Shown: in pieces, positions 4,718 through 5,084 of the stretch
Layout of the letters: each line of letters starts with the position of its first letter
Numbering within the stretch: position 1 is the first letter of the stretch
NCBI GenBank assembly: GCA_030043175.1
Contig: JASHYD010001263.1
Location: 1-5,084, forward strand
Source of the DNA: Xanthobacteraceae bacterium
Lineage (GTDB): Bacteria; Pseudomonadota; Alphaproteobacteria; Rhizobiales; Xanthobacteraceae
Length of the DNA: 5,084 nucleotides
Reading direction: 5' to 3'
Notes under the pieces: generated by a model
What the model was told of the DNA's origin: nothing
The model's input: only the letters and a program-made list of their open reading frames with translations
The model's database searches: none
Position numbers and translations under genes: made by a program

Positions 4718-5084
4718 ATGGGAACCCGCCGGATTGCGTGCGCCGCGTTGCTGACTCTCGTCCTTCCGGCTGCTGCGGCGGCACAAGTCACCTATCCGCA
4801 GCCCGCCCCACAAGCCTATCCGCAGCCCACGCCCTCACCCGCGCCGCCAGCGGGGGCCGCCGCAAATCCAGTTTGCGGGCGGCTCGAGGCGCAGCTTGCA
4901 GCCATCGACCGCGGCGCAGGCGCCGACCCGGCGCGGGCGGAACAGACCCGCCGCATCGAGGACACCTTGAGCAAGCAGCAGGGGGACCTCGATCGCACGC
5001 AGGCGCAATGGCAACGGCTTGGCTGCCAGACGCCAAGCCTATTTTCCATCTTCGCCAATCAGTCGCCGCAATGCGGGCCGCTCA
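4718..5084 (+). CDS. DUF2865-like exported protein, N-terminal part (runs off right edge)
   Basis: The frame is open for 122 codons to the right edge. It starts at ATG 4718 after a strong ribosome site (AGGAG at 4705-4709, 8 bases of spacing). A Sec signal peptide is plain: MGTRR, hydrophobic IACAALLTLVLPAAA, and probable cleavage after A22 before QVTYPQP. A proline-rich linker (about 24-48) has two YPQP repeats. From about residue 50, NPVCGRLEAQLAAID, then DPARAEQTRRIEDTLSKQQGDLDRTQAQWQRLGC (70-103), predicts charged helix or coiled coil, followed by SLFSIFANQSPQCGPL (107-122) with C103 and C119. From memory this order (NPxCxRLExQLAxxD, then DLDR, then GC, then FSLF, then QCGPL) matches alphaproteobacterial proteins carrying DUF2865, whose role is unknown. 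It should act in the periplasm or envelope. A missing C-terminal half is expected because of the window edge, not truncation. Confidence 0.85.
   Translation, partial: MGTRRIACAALLTLVLPAAAAAQVTYPQPAPQAYPQPTPSPAPPAGAAANPVCGRLEAQLAAIDRGAGADPARAEQTRRIEDTLSKQQGDLDRTQAQWQRLGCQTPSLFSIFANQSPQCGPL

Overview
The window looks like chromosomal DNA of an alphaproteobacterium, most likely order Hyphomicrobiales (Rhizobiales) near Bradyrhizobium, Rhodopseudomonas or another Nitrobacteraceae/Xanthobacteraceae genus. The grounds are high GC (about 60-66% where I counted by hand), the close fit of the CimA, CysS and MaiA proteins to that group's versions, a DUF2865-type secreted protein, and degenerate GC-rich palindromes of the kind scattered through these genomes. 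The lineage is recognised from memory of the families; no search was run.

Layout. The left half (1-2934) is on the minus strand, read cysS -> YafP-like GNAT acetyltransferase -> cimA, with cimA cut by the left edge. The gaps between these genes are about 250 bp and hold hairpins and palindrome relics, so the three are a conserved-looking neighbourhood rather than a tightly packed operon. A 355-bp divergent intergenic region (2935-3289) carries a plausible housekeeping promoter for cysS on the minus strand and a weak EcfG-like promoter candidate for the plus-strand genes. The right half is on the plus strand: a small six-cysteine exported protein (3290-3598), maiA (3693-4328), a 389-bp gap rich in palindromes and a 16-bp tandem duplication, and the first part of a DUF2865-like exported protein (4718 to the right edge).

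How the genes relate. CimA supplies a pyruvate-plus-acetyl-CoA entry to isoleucine synthesis, CysS charges tRNA-Cys, and MaiA isomerises maleylacetoacetate in tyrosine/homogentisate breakdown. These are housekeeping and amino-acid functions with no evident single pathway. The two exported proteins are uncharacterised.

I found no phage, transposase, CRISPR, toxin-antitoxin or defence genes, no tRNA or rRNA, and nothing that amounts to a new multi-gene system. The least ordinary signal is a run of five 7-bp units directly abutting the maiA start, where a ribosome binding site would be expected, together with an upstream inverted copy that forms perfect 14-bp arms. The repeat elements after maiA and the small six-cysteine protein come next.
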